Source: Xiphophorus maculatus
Lineage: Eukaryota; Chordata; Actinopteri; Cyprinodontiformes; Poeciliidae
Direction: 5' to 3'
Assembly (NCBI RefSeq): GCF_002775205.1
Contig: NC_036450.1
Span: 12,109,479 to 12,173,478, forward strand
DNA: 64,000 nucleotides
The position numbers and the translations under genes are program-made. Position 1 is the stretch's first letter; each line of letters begins with the position of its first letter. The notes under the pieces were generated by a model. That model was not told the DNA's origin, made no database searches, and was given only the letters and a program-made list of their open reading frames with translations. This document shows, piece by piece, positions 19,871 to 31,560 of this stretch.

Positions 19871-22800
19871 ACAGACTGTAAATCTATAGAATCCTAGATT
19901 ACGACCTGAAGAAAATGTGTGGCTTTCATTATGTGCAAAGCTGAGCCCTTGAGATCTGAAAGGAAAATTACTAATTATTTTTTGGTTATTCACGCAGATT
20001 GGATTTTCTTTTTAATTAAGAAAGTGAAAGAGATTTCTGTTTATGCATTAATTCTGAATAACAGCTAAGTTACAATTTTAAAAATTGGCTGTTTAATGTT
20101 AATGTTAAGATTAAAATGATTAAAGTATTTTAAAGTGTTTGATTGTTTAAGGACAACAGAGTTTTTTTGTGAGGCTTGTATTGAAATGTCTCCTTCATTT
20201 TTAAAGGTTATGCTGAGGGCTGTCAATCAAGGCTTAAAATTCCTCTGCCAACACATCAATGTCTACTGGTGTCTCATCACCTTCCACCATCCATACATTT
20301 TTGTGCTCATATGCCCTCAAAATTATGCCCATTAATTTTGTAATGTGGTGAAATTTGTAAAACAAAAAGATGATAGAAATGAATCATTTCACAATCCCTG
20401 ACAATGCAGCATAGTTCATTGTTTTCTCAAGTTCTGCATTTCCCAAGTTCAGAATTAAGAAAATGTTTCTATGATGAGCATCCTCTGTTTGTTTGATTTC
20501 TAACCTCATCCAGTCATTTAGGTGTTCTAGTGACCTAATGTTTAAAAGTCTCTACATTATGTGTTGCGTAAAAATGTCCAAATGGACTGAAATCAATATG
20601 GCAATCATCTGTCTGACTTCCTCTGAGTCATCTGCAATATGGAGCTTCACCCAGCTTCCATTGAAAATAAACTGAGCACATATTTTTAGCCCAGTTGAGA
20701 GCAACAAAAAGCTTCTTGGATGCCTCTGAAAATGTACCACGGCTTCCCTGAGGGAATCACAGGCACTGCTTCAATAGGTCACAGACATTTCTGGTGGCCT
20801 GGTCACAGATAAAACACTTTTATCCTTTTTCTCCATTTGGTGGAATCCAGCATTTATACACTACAGGCTGACTGCTTGTGTGGATATTCTCAGCAATGTG
20901 GATGGCATGCTAATTTGTTTCGGAGGGAAGTGACATTTTTCTAAAACAATATTTTGAAGAGTGTGTCTAATTGCTTACCTGAAAATATCCCACTACCAGC
21001 AAGGCTTTGCATCCCAGCAGCTTCTGCTCAGCTGAAAATGATAACCCCAATAAAAGTTGTAATCTCAGTAGAGCTCAGGCTATATTTTTGAGGCAAAGTA
21101 CAGGGACAAAAGTTTTTCTTATTGGACCTTATTGTAGAGACAGCAAAAGCTCACAAAAATCTCTTGTAGACATGAACTAGAGAAACAACGTGTTTAATGA
21201 CAACATACATACAGTAGCTGTTTGCATCCTGGTGAATGGATTAAACCTTTCCAAATATGAATGCATAGAATTTAGAGTAAGGATGTTTGACAGAACATAG
21301 GTTATTAAATTTATAATGTTTCTTTGTCAAATATGGTTTGATCTTGCAGCACAAAATCATCAAATTCATTTCCATTTCAGAAAGCGTAGAAAAAGTATGG
21401 AGGTAAAAAGCACACAGAACCCAAACACAGCTAAAACTAACTGAAGATCTACTGAACATGTTTTTTTTTTTTTTTTTTTTTTTTGCAATGCCAAAATCAG
21501 GAATCCAAAACTAAACTCAAATTTAGATCAGTTAAGTAAATATGTATTTGGCACTTTCTCTAATGAGGATGTTAGGAAGTAAGGAGATTTGTCACAGAAA
21601 AGTGCTTTTAAGACCTATCAAACTGGCATAGTGTGCAGGGAATTAAAAGCACTCTGTTATGAGTCATGAGGGCTTGTATTCCACTCAGTGGGAAATAATC
21701 ACAGAAACTAATTCAAAATACAACATTTTTGCCCATATTCATATTGATGTTAGATGTCTGCACTGATTCTATTTAATAATACATATCTACTGTGTGTGCC
21801 TTTTTGAAATGAGCAACCTCTACTTAATTTAGGATCAGTTTGATAGAAAATTTTATGACAGTGCAATTTTAGTGGTGATTAATCCAAAGTAAGGCCATCA
21901 CATGTGTCACCTCTAAACTAAGCAAAGTGTAGGGTAATAAAAAAGGAACCTAACCTTTTATGGAATAACTCTACGTTTAAGTACTTGAGCACATAAAGTA
22001 AAATGTGTCATCAATTTTCTAGGTTGAAATCCGGAGAATTTATTATATCAAGGTCAGAAACAATCTGTCAGCAATAATGGTTTCCATTATCTCACCTGTT
22101 TCATATTTCCAGGCAGAGCCAAAGCAAACGGCAAACCAGACACAAATTGATGGTTTTGATGATGTAAATTTTCAGCTTTATTCAATTTATTTGATTTAAA
22201 GGCCTCACCACACATACAGATAGCGGAGCTGAAGGAGTTCACAGACAAATTGCATTTGCCCAGAAGCCACTACACTGGTGAATTTGTCTTTTTGTCACAA
22301 TATGATGAGTGGAAAGTGCAGTCAGCAGCTGCAGAACTACCCTGAGCTATAAATAAAGGCAGACATTCTCCATTTATCAAGGGAAAAATATTATTCCTCA
22401 CATTTATTACTCTAATCTAATTTATTCTAATCTGATTACTGTAATCTACAAATTATTTTTAAATGAAGAAGAAAACATTAATTTGCCAATTTTGTTCTTT
22501 TTATTTTTGTTTTCCTGCAACAATATGCCAAATGTTGGAAAATAAACTTTTTAGACCATTATTCAAGCACTTTTATCTCCCACATACCATCTAAATTCCC
22601 TATATGGCAAAAACACATAGAGTTAGTGGGCATAAGAAGGACAGGTTGCACAGAACTGGACAAAAGCACATTCATTATAGTACTGTGATGATGGATGAGA
22701 AACAGTTCTGGAAATTCTAGCTGAAAAAAAAAAACACATTTATGCTTTCATGGATTTTCCTGGAAATTTTGTCACAAAGCAAACCTAATGGATGGAAAAA

Positions 22801-22904
22801 ATTCAAACATCTGTCTCATGGGAATTTGGTAACTGTAAACAGCAAAGTCACGCAGTGAATAACATTAAACTCTAAAAGTCCCATAAGAATGTAAGTAAAG
22901 CTCT
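19871..22904. other. Gene-free stretch
   Basis: No gene or clear mobile element is recognised over about 3 kb. It contains a 24-base T run (21461-21484). Confidence 0.4.
21461..21484. repeat. Poly(T) tract
   Basis: 24 consecutive T. It may be the tail of a reverse-oriented retrocopy, but no body was recognised next to it. Confidence 0.95.
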
Positions 22905-23005
22905 TCTTTGCACTTCAGTAATGTACAACTTTGCTTCAGTGTGTCAAATATAATCCATCTAAAATATATCAGAATGTTTGTGGTTGAATAAACTTTTGCA
23001 AGTTA
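22905..23005 (+). mobile_element. Tc1-like transposon 3' end
   Basis: TGTTTGTGGTTGAATAAACTTTTGCAAG with the preceding GTGTCAAATATAATCCATCT resembles the 3' terminal sequence shared by other copies in this window. Confidence 0.4.
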
Positions 23006-25959
23006 TTTTTTAATTTTTTGTGTTGTTATTGAATGATAGCATCATTGTACAACACCCAACATGCAGCAGGATTTAACCTCAGGATGCTCTGAAAACACGG
23101 AACCCTCCGATTCAGAACTTCCTGCATCTGCTGTTGTAAACAACAGTCTTAATTAAATAAGTGCTTAGATCTCCTACGTCAGGTTTTGTAGAGAGCTCCA
23201 TTTAGAAACCCTATTGACCATTTCACCAGTGCGTAGCCATTTTGGCGACAGAAAAAGCAACACAACATCCTTCACACTGTTACTGCCATAAGTGGGTGTC
23301 CATTTCCTTTCACATTAAGACGTGGTATAAAGGAAAGTGTTTTCATCTGCCTCCTCACTTTGCACAAAAGCATATCCGTCTTTTATCTAACCCGGTGACT
23401 TGATCAATTATGCATGCAGGCTAAGCGCGCTTTTCTTACTCGAGCATACACAAGTACCGCGGCCTGTTGCCATAATGTGGAGCCAATATTTTTGGATTTT
23501 AATATCAAGGTGTCTTCTAATTGGTACTGAAGTCATCGTGGCAGCTTTGAGTCTAATCAGTAATGACAACATGTTTAAAAGCTTCACTGTGGGTGAAACC
23601 TATAGTTTAATTATACCTTCTGCTCGACACATGCTTGTTGCAGTCACAATGTTGTGAACTGCAAAAATTTTACCACCCCTTCAACTTTTTTAGATTTTCT
23701 CTCATTATATATACGTATATCTATCTTTTTTTTTTTGTCATATTTCAGCTCAGATCTTCAAACGAGCATACTACTGCTGCTATAAAGCTCAGATTATTAC
23801 AACTATATTTTTGGATTGCATTCAAAAATCTATTTGTTACCTCACTTTCAGCCACAACCTAAGTTTCTAATTTTAACAACCAGGTCAGATCCATCCGGAT
23901 ATCAAATATTATCATGACTTTAGGAAAAACTGTGTTTCAGAGTCAAGAGATATGACAGCTGATGCTTCTGAGCAGATGACAGCATCAGAACCAAGCAGCC
24001 GCCAGCGTGATCTCTGACTTTTAATATCCTTTGGGCTCCTCATGTGCTTCCTAATTAAGACTCCACCATAGTTGTTCGGTTGCTAACACTGCAAGGCAGA
24101 TTTATTTTGCCTGTTTGCCATTTCTATGGCTTAACTGTTAAAAAATTACGAATATGTTGATTAACCCAGCTTACAGAAAGAGGGGGAAATGAGTTTCAGT
24201 TCAAACTTCTTTAACACTTCTGTGTTAAAAGTCTACAAAGGCACAAGCCGCACAGGAAGTTCTTTCTGAAATATCATCCATTATGATATTATTATGTGTT
24301 AATAACTTATTAACACATAAGTTAATAAGTTAACTGGATATTTAAATCAAAAATGTTGATAAGTACATGCAAGATAAACTTTTGGGTATAAGAGGAAAAA
24401 CATTGATGTTCTGGGCTGAATGGATCATGACCAAGGTTTTATAGATGAAATAACTTTTTACTCTGTCAGTTGAAATTTTGTCGAGTAATTTTGAGTAATT
24501 TTAATCATTTGTCTACAACATAGCATCAGTTTACCATTTCAATGCAGTTCTCTTAACGCCATCCCATATTTAGATCAGTTTGAGGTTTGGCGTGACTATA
24601 GGCCACAACAACATCTTGATACTTAAATTTTTTTTAGTCATTTAAATTGTTTTGGTGATCTGAAACATTGAAGTGTGACAAAAAATAAAAAAAATAATCT
24701 GAAATAGAAGAATTGTGGAAGGAGGCAAACCCTTTTTACAGCATGGTATATGAAAAGGTAGCGAAAGTACAATATAAAATCTTACCTGATATGTATTTTT
24801 TAATTATAAAATATCATAATTAAAGCAGGTATTTGGGAGTTCACTTTTTTGTACTGTTGTAAAATTTGTAACATGAGTTACGGTACTTGCTAACGTGCAG
24901 TGATTTGGGAGGCAGCTGTACTGTAATTGTGGAGGATGTGCGTAAGAAAATAATTAGATCATTGAGACATTGTGTTTTGCCTCCAGCTGTCTGGTTTTCA
25001 TTACTTTCTTCTAAATGGGTGTGTCAGGCCACTGTTTGTTCATCTGCACAGAGGTTCAATTATGTATTTATTTGTGACTGATAATTAACTCAGCACTGGA
25101 TGATTTCCATTCATTAGGTATTGGATGTGATTTTATTCAGTACTCGTAGGAATTGCCTCTCACTGGGGTACATGCAAAATAAAGCAAAAAGTAATTTAAT
25201 TTAGATGGAGATTCTGAATAGTTTGATGCTTTTCATTAGCTTCTGGGATAAAGATGAGAAAATCAATACTTATGCCACATTGCTGGATTTTACTTTTCAT
25301 CTTTGCTTCTTGTCTTCAAACTCTATGAAATGTGTGACACCATGAGATGGCAGCGGCCCAGTCTGCCCAGTTACAGTCTTCTCCAAACAGTTGGATCCAA
25401 AGTGTGATGTTTCCATTACAAAAGGAGCCTTATCAAATATTAAATTATGCTAAAATGCTCTGTTGGGCAGCTGCCATGGAAATATGGACTGCAAACATTA
25501 TCTCTGTCTGATTTCAGACTGATTATCTACTCATGAAATAAACAGGGAGGTGGTTCTTATGCACACAGCTAATGGCTTTTTCCTTTCATTACTGTCTTCC
25601 TAGTAGGGCTCTGAAATAAGCCATAGTATGAAGAGTCTTCATAAACAAGGTACAAAAAACCCCAAAACAGATTAAACCTTTCCCCCACGCCTATTCTTCT
25701 GGTTTCTGGCAGTAAAAAGAAAAGAGAATCTCCACCTGACTCTGCTGGCTACAGACGTCCCGTTTCTGTCACTTCATGCCTTATTAATTAACCCTGTCTG
25801 GTCCTTTACAGTCCTCAGTGGTAGAATCGCAGAATCCGGTTGGGGCTCAAATCTCAAAGCACTCCTGTCTGTGGTGATGAAAACACACAAAAGGAATGTA
25901 TTCCCCTGTCATCTCTTTCACCATTTTCTACTCTTTTATTCTATATATAGATACATATA
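23006..25959. other. Gene-free stretch
   Basis: About 3 kb of unique AT-rich DNA with a nested inverted repeat at 24292-24334. No gene is recognised. Confidence 0.4.
24292..24334. repeat. Nested perfect inverted repeats
   Basis: TTATGTGTTAATAA and TTATTAACACATAA (14-bp arms, 1-nt loop) span 24292-24320. ACTTATTAAC then pairs with GTTAATAAGT further right, so the unit appears alternately in three orientations. Confidence 0.95.
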
Positions 25960-26430
25960 TGTTAGTGGAAAATGTGTAGAGATGCTTAAAGCAGGTTGTG
26001 AACCAATACCCCAAGCTTTCTCACAGGCCACATTCCATCATCTGAAAATAGAAATAGTATGCCCTAAATGCAATACTACAAAGGAGGCATTAATCAGAGA
26101 AGCAACCCAGAGATTGTTGGTAACTCTGCAGATATCCACAAATCTCTTTTCTACTGGAGGGAAGGAAAAAGAAAGCTACTGTAAAAAAAAAACAACAACA
26201 ACAACAACAAAAAAAGAACAAAATCTTAAAAAGTTACATTGCATTTTGGAGACACCCAAAATATGTGAACGAATGTGCTCTGATTAGACAAAACCCGATT
26301 TTGACTTTCAGGTCTGACAGCAAAGTACAGTACTATCTGCAGAGGAAAACTAATATTGCACATTGCAATGAGCCCATTGAGAAGCATGGGAGTGGCAGCA
26401 TCATGGTGTGAGGATTAGTGAGGGGAAGTG
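25960..26430 (+). mobile_element. Tc1-like transposon, internal transposase fragment
   Basis: GGCATTAATCAGAGAAGCAA, CATTCCATCATCTGAAAATAG and GTGGCAGCATCATGGTGTG are landmark sequences of the transposase region, in the correct order on the plus strand. An (AAC)n stretch and frameshifts break it. Confidence 0.65.
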
Positions 26431-27388
26431 AAAAATACACCCCTTCTGTCTCAGTTAACTTAGCAGAGGCAGCTCTCGTGGCTCCCAATAGTCTAAGTCT
26501 CTAAGAGTCTTATTTTTAAGTTGCATTTAGTCAGTTTGAATAATGTATTTGTTGGCAAGAATTTTCTAATCAAGTGTTGATAAAAATACTAAGATTGTTT
26601 CAGAATAACTACTTTTGTGGGCAATATCTGCAAACCTTGAAGTTTATGTGTGCCCAGCTATCAAAATTCAGTAACTTGCACACATAAAGGAAATGCATAT
26701 CCAAGCAGCACTAAGGTTTGCTTTAGTCCAGGAGCCAACATCCTCATAAATCTGGACCTACTAGCTGTAGGCACTTATTGGAAAACACAATCTCTGCTGC
26801 TTGGTGCTGGATGACTTCTCACTCAAATACACAGTGCAAATTTTGCATTTGAAGTGTGTGGTTCACAGCCACCAAAGAAACTGTGATACATATTAAAAGT
26901 TGAGCCACAGATGGTCATTTTAATTTTGGGTCGAGACTTTGAATCGTTTTTACGTATCCATTTTAGCGCCATCATTATTTCCCATCAGCTTTTTTCCTTT
27001 ACCTGCAAAGATTCAAGACAAAAAAAATACAAAACATAAAGCCAAGAGAAACTTAAGTTCCAAGTATATTGTCGGTAAACATATCACCATGAAAAATGCA
27101 TTTTATCCTCCCCCTATGTTTTCTTATTATGCAAACAAGTTCTCTTTTCAGTTCTGCATTTCAAGCATTCAATTTTTCCAAAGGGTTTGCCGCACAGTGG
27201 GAACTAAATTAAGTAAATTTACTTGCTGTGCTGGCGAGAGTCACAGGCTGCCCCTACTGCTTCTCCCAGGCCATAAATAGGCAGAAACCTGTGACACATT
27301 TAATTAGATTCAAAGCTCAAGCTGTCAGTTGTTGTGTTTTGCCATCCCTTCTCGTAGTCCTAATGGATCCTTGTGGTTCGTAATGGCT

Positions 27389-27396
27389 TGACGTCA
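27389..27396. promoter_or_regulatory. Consensus CRE (TGACGTCA), first of a pair
   Basis: Perfect 8-bp palindrome 126 bp from a second identical site, about 3.7 kb upstream of the putative phf24 first exon. Confidence 0.4.
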
Positions 27397-27514
27397 AACA
27401 CGTTGTGTCAGCTCTTAGGAACAATGCTGAATAATTGGCCACTGTCAACACTCATAATGAATCTGCTCCGCTAGAAGAAGATGGCAAATTGTCTGAGAAA
27501 CAGAAATATTTAAC

Positions 27515-27522
27515 TGACGTCA
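27515..27522. promoter_or_regulatory. Consensus CRE (TGACGTCA), second of a pair
   Basis: Perfect 8-bp palindrome. See the first site at 27389. Confidence 0.4.
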
Positions 27523-28216
27523 GGATTTGATGAAGTGACCATGAGCATGCATACTGTATTTTCAATTTAGAAACAGCCGAGGTGTAATTTTCTAAAGCAA
27601 AAAAAAAAAAAAAAAGTAAACAATGGTCCTCTGTCACAGCAAATCCCCAGATTGCCCCTGATAAGTAGCAGAAGAAAGGACAGAATTCCTGTCAAATAAT
27701 TGATTTACTGAGAAAGCTGAGGCCACATCATTTACCAGGAGCATCTGGATAAAATCCCTCCAACTGCGCTTAGTAAAAGAGTAAGTCACATGTCACTGAA
27801 TTAGCACAACTGTGGGACAAAAAGCAGCTGCGCTCGAGTGTCAGACCTACAGCCAGATGAGTCTGTGGTCTTCGTTATTAGTTTTCCAGAGATGGGCTGG
27901 TGGATAGTATATTAGAATTTGACAGCAGTCTATCGGATTTTGACACAGAGATTAAAATCCAATTACTATTTCATTTCAATGTGTAATGAAACCACGACAG
28001 CGGGATAAGCTCAAAGATATTGGTAGTCTTAAAAAAAAAAACAATAATTAGACAATACACAATCATTTGTTCATCCGAATGAACCGGACCTTCTCTGAGA
28101 ACTTAATGACATGAGGAGATTATCATTTAAAAATTGCTTGAATATCTCTACAAAGAAATTTGGAGCTTTTTACATATGCTATCAAGTTATGTACTTCTAA
28201 ATTTTTTACTAACAAA

Positions 28217-28523
28217 TGTGCAGCATATCGAGAAGTTATTCACAGCGCTTCACTTTTCCCACATTTGGTTATGTCTCCACCTTATTCCAAGCTCTTTTAA
28301 ATTAATCTCTTTCCTCAAATTCTACACTTAAATACTAACTTATGCAAATGTGTTTTATTCGTTTTTATTGTTAATAAATATCCAAAAAACTCAACAAAAA
28401 AAAAAAATTCCACATCATAATAAAGGAATATTTGTGTGCAAAGTTTAATGAAATTTGAAATAGGACTTTAACAGCAAAGTGTGGGAAAGTGAAGTGCTGT
28501 AAATACTTTCTGGATGCACGGTA
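28217..28523. mobile_element. Non-autonomous Tc1/mariner-type element
   Basis: Left end TTATTCACAGCGCTTCACTT and right end AAGTGAAGTGCTGTAAATAC are inverted repeats of each other. The element is about 0.3 kb and has no transposase. These ends are familiar from fish Tc1/mariner-type MITEs (recalled from memory). Confidence 0.65.
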
Positions 28524-29108
28524 TGGCCATGTCTCCATAAGTAGTTCATAACATCATATTGTATTGCATTAACTAATTGGTTCCCTGTGCCTCATAAATA
28601 GAAAAAATGACTGGCTCTCCTTAAAAAGACACATTTCTTCTCACTTTAGTTGCAAAATGAGATGCGATCAGGTTTCTTCTTGTTGCTGAAGAGAAAATAA
28701 TACCGCTCTGAAAAGACTTTGATTGCAGCGTCCAAAAATCTAACTCCACTGGAATGCTATCAAGCTCCATCTACACTGTGAATGGACTGTTAATGCTGAC
28801 AGACTGGCCAACTGAGACTATTATGGCACTTCTGCCAGAGGAACTGAGACCATTATAGTTTGGATTCCTAGCTTTTGCCATTCAGGAAATCAAGGTTCCA
28901 AGACTGATGCCACAACTGACATTTGTCTTCACTAAGGGGCCATTTGTTAAAAGCCTTTTCAAAGAGTTTAGAGAATTCAGTTTTTGCTCCGTGAAGTACC
29001 CAAGATTTGTGTTAATGATCAAAACTCAAGGGAAAAGTCTTATGGCTAAAAGATAAACTTCTATGATTCTACATGGATCTACTGCTGTTTCGAGACAAAC
29101 TATTGCAA

Positions 29109-29152
29109 TGTATCATGTTTTATGGTGCAACCCCACCATAAAACATGATACA
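29109..29152. repeat. Perfect inverted repeat, 19-bp arms
   Basis: TGTATCATGTTTTATGGTG (29109-29127) and its exact reverse complement (29134-29152) flank a 6-nt loop. It lies inside a Tc1-like remnant. Confidence 0.98.
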
Positions 29153-29227
29153 AGTTGTGTCATGTTGGGGGGGATACTTTTCTTCAGCAGGAATGGAGCA
29201 GGCAAACACATACACATGTAACATGAT

Positions 29228-29276
29228 AAACTGTCCATGCCACATCTTAAAAACTGTGGCATGGACAGTTTTTAAG
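29228..29276. repeat. Overlapping perfect inverted repeats, 17-bp and 12-bp arms
   Basis: AAACTGTCCATGCCACA (29228-29244) pairs with 29255-29271. CTTAAAAACTGT (29246-29257) pairs with ACAGTTTTTAAG (29265-29276). The two hairpins are mutually exclusive and form an alternating triple unit. Confidence 0.97.
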
Positions 29277-29440
29277 ACTCTAGCAAATCTGGTGTTGCTT
29301 GAGCTATTTTGCAAAGACAAAAAGTTTAGTCTCCACATTTGATGGGGTAGAGACATACCCCAAAAGACTTACAGTTGTAAATGCAATGAAAGATGATTCG
29401 AGAATTGATCAAGTCAGAAGATATGAATGCATGCCATCGT

Positions 29441-30357
29441 TTTCAGATCGTTCTCTCTAAACACTTTTGAAAACCTTGCATCCTGTTCCTCCACCTCATA
29501 TTCTGCATGCACTATTTTGTTTTAGTTTGTCACATACATTCTGAATTTGCCCTAACCTGCAGTCTATCTTTACATTTATTTAGCATGTTCTTATTATGTC
29601 TGCTCATTTGCCCCATCTGTAAATGTCTATGAAGGTTTTGCAAGGCTGTAGGATCACATGGCTCATATTTGTTTAGCTCTTGCTGTACTCTTCAAAAGAT
29701 TTTTAATATACTTCCAATTTTTTCCATTTTCAAAGACTCTGTCAGGCTGTACTTTTACATGTTCTACAAATCACTTCAAAGACCGTTTCTACAATAACCT
29801 TTTCAAGCACTGTGAAGATTTTTTCAAGCCTTAATGTCTTTTCTTAGCGTCTGTCCATTCTTTGTTCCTAATTATGACAGCATATTGTGCAATGCAGGCC
29901 TTAGAAAACAAGAAAGTGTAAATTTAGAGATGTCAGAATTTAAAATAAATATCTACAGCAAAGGAACAGAATCAGAATCATGCAGTGCAGGAAAAGTGAC
30001 CAATTACACTAAAAACCATGGGTCAGTCTGCACTCAAGGCTTTATTAATAATGTATGTCTCTACATTTAAGGCAAGAGGATATGGAACAACAAAGTGCAG
30101 CACAGAGAATTCAGATGTGCATACATTAGCCACATATTGTTCTTGAACTGGTGCAGGAAGACAGGCTTTTTAAGTGGCTCTAATGACACTGACCCAGCTT
30201 TCATCATTCTGAGCCGTCCACAGTGTGTGTTTTATATGTGTATGCATTGTAGAAGTTTAAGCAAATAATTCAAACTTATTCTAAGTGTTGCGAAGACTTA
30301 CTGAAAGCAGAGTAGGAGCTTCTTAAAGAGACAGAGGTATATTTCAAGGCATTAAGT
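29441..30357. other. Gene-free stretch
   Basis: No gene, RNA gene or clear repeat is recognised. Confidence 0.4.
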
Positions 30358-30422
30358 AAGGTAAGGTAATTTTATTTATATAGCACATTTTCAGCAACAA
30401 AGCAATTCAAATTGCGAAGTCA
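30358..30422 (-). mobile_element. Dispersed teleost retroelement tail fragment
   Basis: GTAAGGTAATTTTATTTATA followed by TAGCACATTTTCAGCAACAA is the reverse complement of a 3' tail widespread in fish. The same family occurs on the other strand near 34600. Confidence 0.55.
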
Positions 30423-31139
30423 AATTTCTTTTGTTATTTTTGATATGCACAGGATTTTTTATAAAAACTGAAGGTGACATAGTTGCTTGATTTAGCTATA
30501 AAATGGCACAGTGTGTGGAAAATACATAATGCATTCCCTTTAAGCATGTCAAGTATAAAAATCTGGAAAGGATTAAGGACATTTTAGGATGTAACATGTG
30601 CTTTTGCACAGGAGGATTTTTGTTTCGTTGACGTTTTGAGTGAGAATGACAACACATGGGGCTGCTCTGATGTACGAGACACAAAAGAGAATCGCTAAAG
30701 AATAAAAACATTCTGTTTCTGAAAGCAGCAATGTTCCAGAAGATTGATCAGTTATGTGCATGATGCCTCTCTGTTCTAAATTATCTCCACAGGGTTCCAA
30801 AAATGCTGCAGCCCACTCTCTGATCCATCTATGCATAAAACGTGACTAAAATGAGATCCAAACCTTTAAGCTGCACACTCATTCTTAAACTGACTCTCTG
30901 TACTAAGCTTCCCGTGTATGTGTGTGATAATTGGCTGGTCCGGAAGCCCCTGGCCCGACGTCATGCCCCCCAGAGGTTCCGACCAATCAAGAATATCCGG
31001 CCCAAAACCTGACGAACCCCCACACAAGTTATTAACCTGACTGATAGCCACTAATTCACATCAGGAACTCTCTGTGGAAACGGGAGGAAGTGTAAATATG
31101 AAGGTCATAAATCTGGCATTTAACTGCGAGTCTGAACTA
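30423..31139. other. Upstream flank of the phf24 promoter
   Basis: Unique sequence with no gene. Towards the right it holds CCAAT motifs on both strands (near 30930 and 30983) and a near-consensus CRE (CGACGTCA at about 30957-30964). Confidence 0.4.
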
Positions 31140-31560
31140 AGCACTCTTCAAGCCTGACCTGAACGGCAGCTGTTGTCCGTCTCCTCTTAGATGGTGAGGG
31201 AGTAGCTTAGGAAGGAGGGCGGAGAAGAGAGGAGAGAAGGAGGTGGTGGTGGTGGTGAGGGGTGAGGAGAAGATTTCAGCACCGGAGCTGTTCACGGCTG
31301 GCTTGGACAAGACTGTTCTTTCTGCTTCCCACCGTGTGCGCTCTCTTTGCGCGACTCGGGATAATAAACCGCGGCGCTCGTTCATCTCCCCCTGCGGGGC
31401 GAACGGCGGCGGGCGACGGAGAGACGCACGTACTTCATTCGAGTCAAGTCTTTGCCATGCTGAGCGGCCGGGATTGAGACAGGGAAGGTTAAAGTCTCCA
31501 ATAAGTCACGGTGAAGAGCGACACATCCCGTTTACTGGTGAGTTACCGTCACTAAACCCA
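30940..31560 (+). promoter_or_regulatory. phf24: CpG-rich promoter region, probably of phf24
   Basis: This is one of the few CpG-dense blocks in the window, with many CG dinucleotides between 31340 and 31470. No TATA box is seen. CCAAT motifs and a near-consensus CRE lie upstream. It ends at a strong splice donor, and the next plus-strand gene is phf24. Confidence 0.55.
31140..31537 (+). other. phf24: Probable non-coding first exon of phf24
   Basis: GC-rich sequence ends at CTG|GTGAGTT (intron from 31538), a near-perfect donor. Coding exon 2 begins with a splice acceptor only 2 nt before its ATG, so an upstream 5' UTR exon must exist. This CpG block is the best candidate on the right strand. 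The transcription start is inferred. The open frame across it has no protein similarity that I recognise. Confidence 0.5.

Larger units (their letters stand above)
26431..28216. other. Gene-free stretch with candidate regulatory DNA
   Basis: Mostly non-repetitive sequence upstream of the phf24 promoter. From about 27180 to 28000 it is more complex in sequence and holds two perfect CREs (27389-27396, 27515-27522). A 15-base A run follows at about 27600. No coding exon is recognised. Confidence 0.4.
29030..29440 (+). mobile_element. Tc1-like transposon fragment carrying two hairpins
   Basis: GGATACTTTTCTTCAGCAGG, GCTTGAGCTATTTTGCAAAG and GTAGAGACATACCCCAAAAG are recognisable Tc1-like transposase landmarks on the plus strand. 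Two long perfect inverted repeats interrupt the sequence. Confidence 0.7.

Noticed and set aside
25871-26287. 138-codon frame
   Set aside because: It runs partly through a Tc1-like remnant and an (AAC)n stretch. Any similarity would be to decayed transposase.
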